A stretch of DNA of 64,000 nucleotides from Corynebacterium meridianum (GTDB lineage: Bacteria; Actinomycetota; Actinomycetes; Mycobacteriales; Mycobacteriaceae). This document shows positions 63,657-64,000 of this stretch, piece after piece; the stretch's first letter is position 1; every line of letters starts with the position of its first letter. The stretch covers positions 248,001 to 312,000 of the forward strand of contig NZ_JAEIOS010000011.1 in the NCBI RefSeq assembly GCF_016342265.1, written 5' to 3'. Made by a program: the position numbers and the translations under genes. The notes under the pieces were generated by a model. That model was not told the DNA's origin. It saw only the letters and a list, made by a program, of their open reading frames with translations, and did not search any database.

Positions 63657-64000
63657 GTGGCAGCCACTGATTCTTCAGACCTGGCCCGACCGGAGGATGC
63701 CGACAACTCCTCCCCGGACACACCCGCAGCACGCAAAACGGCAAAGAAGACAGCCCGGAAGACCGCACGCAAGTCGTCGGCCCGAAAGGCCGCACCCCGG
63801 ACCGCACGGGCGGCGTCAGCGCAGTCCATCACAGGGACCGATGACGCCGGGGACGCCCCGGAAACCACCACAGAACCGGCGAAGAAGACGGCACGGAAAA
63901 CCACCCGGAAGGCCGCACCGAAGAAGACCACTTCCCCGTCAGCTACCGAAGCCGACTCCACTCCCGATGCCGCGGAAGACGGCGCGAAGGACGCACCCAA
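63657..64000 (+). CDS. sigA: Primary sigma factor SigA, N-terminal part (truncated by window edge)
   Basis: GTG 63657 with AAAGGG five nt upstream. The first 114 residues are the basic, disordered N-terminus: VAATDSSDLARPEDADN, then Lys/Ala/Thr/Arg repeats (ARKTAKKTARKTARK, PAKKTARKTTRKAAPKK) alternating with acidic patches. Sigma domains lie beyond the window. Assignment rests on the typical Lys-rich N-terminus and on its place after ppgK, as in all Mycobacteriales. The reverse frame over the same bases is a shadow. Confidence 0.88.
   Translation, partial: MAATDSSDLARPEDADNSSPDTPAARKTAKKTARKTARKSSARKAAPRTARAASAQSITGTDDAGDAPETTTEPAKKTARKTTRKAAPKKTTSPSATEADSTPDAAEDGAKDAP

Noticed and set aside
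63638..64000. Minus-strand Ala/Val/Phe-rich frame opposite sigA
   Set aside because: Produced by reverse reading of Lys/Ala repeats; the plus-strand sigA start with RBS is better supported.

Overview
This window looks like a stretch of a high-GC Corynebacterium (or very close mycolic-acid actinobacterium) chromosome. Evidence is the gene order, which largely parallels the M. tuberculosis alaS-to-sigA core (recalled from memory), the mycolata envelope genes (pimA, a PatA-like acyltransferase, the phosphatidylinositol-phosphate synthase, aftC), coproporphyrin-type haem synthesis (hemQ), and many genes whose start codon sits 5-8 nt after a -10 hexamer (leaderless type). No phage, insertion sequence or CRISPR array was seen. 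Both ends are truncated genes: alaS at the left and sigA at the right.

1-16.9 kb: translation and replication housekeeping (alaS, rarA, aspS, hisS) on the minus strand. Interleaved are a phosphotransferase-fold protein, a zinc metallopeptidase, an arsenite pump/arsenate reductase pair, a 907-aa SNF2 helicase with an HhH motif, a TetR regulator, a lipoprotein, and a HEPN-like/CBS fusion. An MBL hydrolase and a membrane-anchored cyclophilin follow.

17.1-18.9 kb: three tandem paralogous genes for small secreted proteins (signal peptide, acidic Ser-rich linker, C-terminal hydrophobic helix), each followed by its own terminator. This is the most unusual locus in the window.

18.9-38.3 kb: minus-strand core. 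It holds the overlapping peptide-binding lipoprotein-apt-rel operon, yajC-secD-secF, ruvC-ruvA-ruvB, yebC, pdxS/tesB/pdxT, and the phosphatidylinositol-mannoside cluster (HIT, PIP synthase, acyltransferase, pimA, small membrane protein).

38.3-43.4 kb: thrS with a long leader, then a CopC-PCu(A)C-DyP peroxidase set for extracytoplasmic copper/haem chemistry.

43.7-44.7 kb: tRNA cluster with Val(CAC) on minus and Gly, Cys, Val(GAC), Gly, Val(GAC), Gly on plus, the Val-Gly unit being duplicated.

44.7-64.0 kb: ribD-like reductase, aftC, msrB, hemQ, DUF3000, RNase D-like, dxs, a TRAM-containing RNA methyltransferase, DUF3159, DUF3710, dut, DUF3093, DUF4193, suhB-like, ppgK and the start of sigA. 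A four-gene siderophore-type iron ABC transporter (48.9-52.6 kb) interrupts this conserved order, with a DtxR-box-like sequence upstream.
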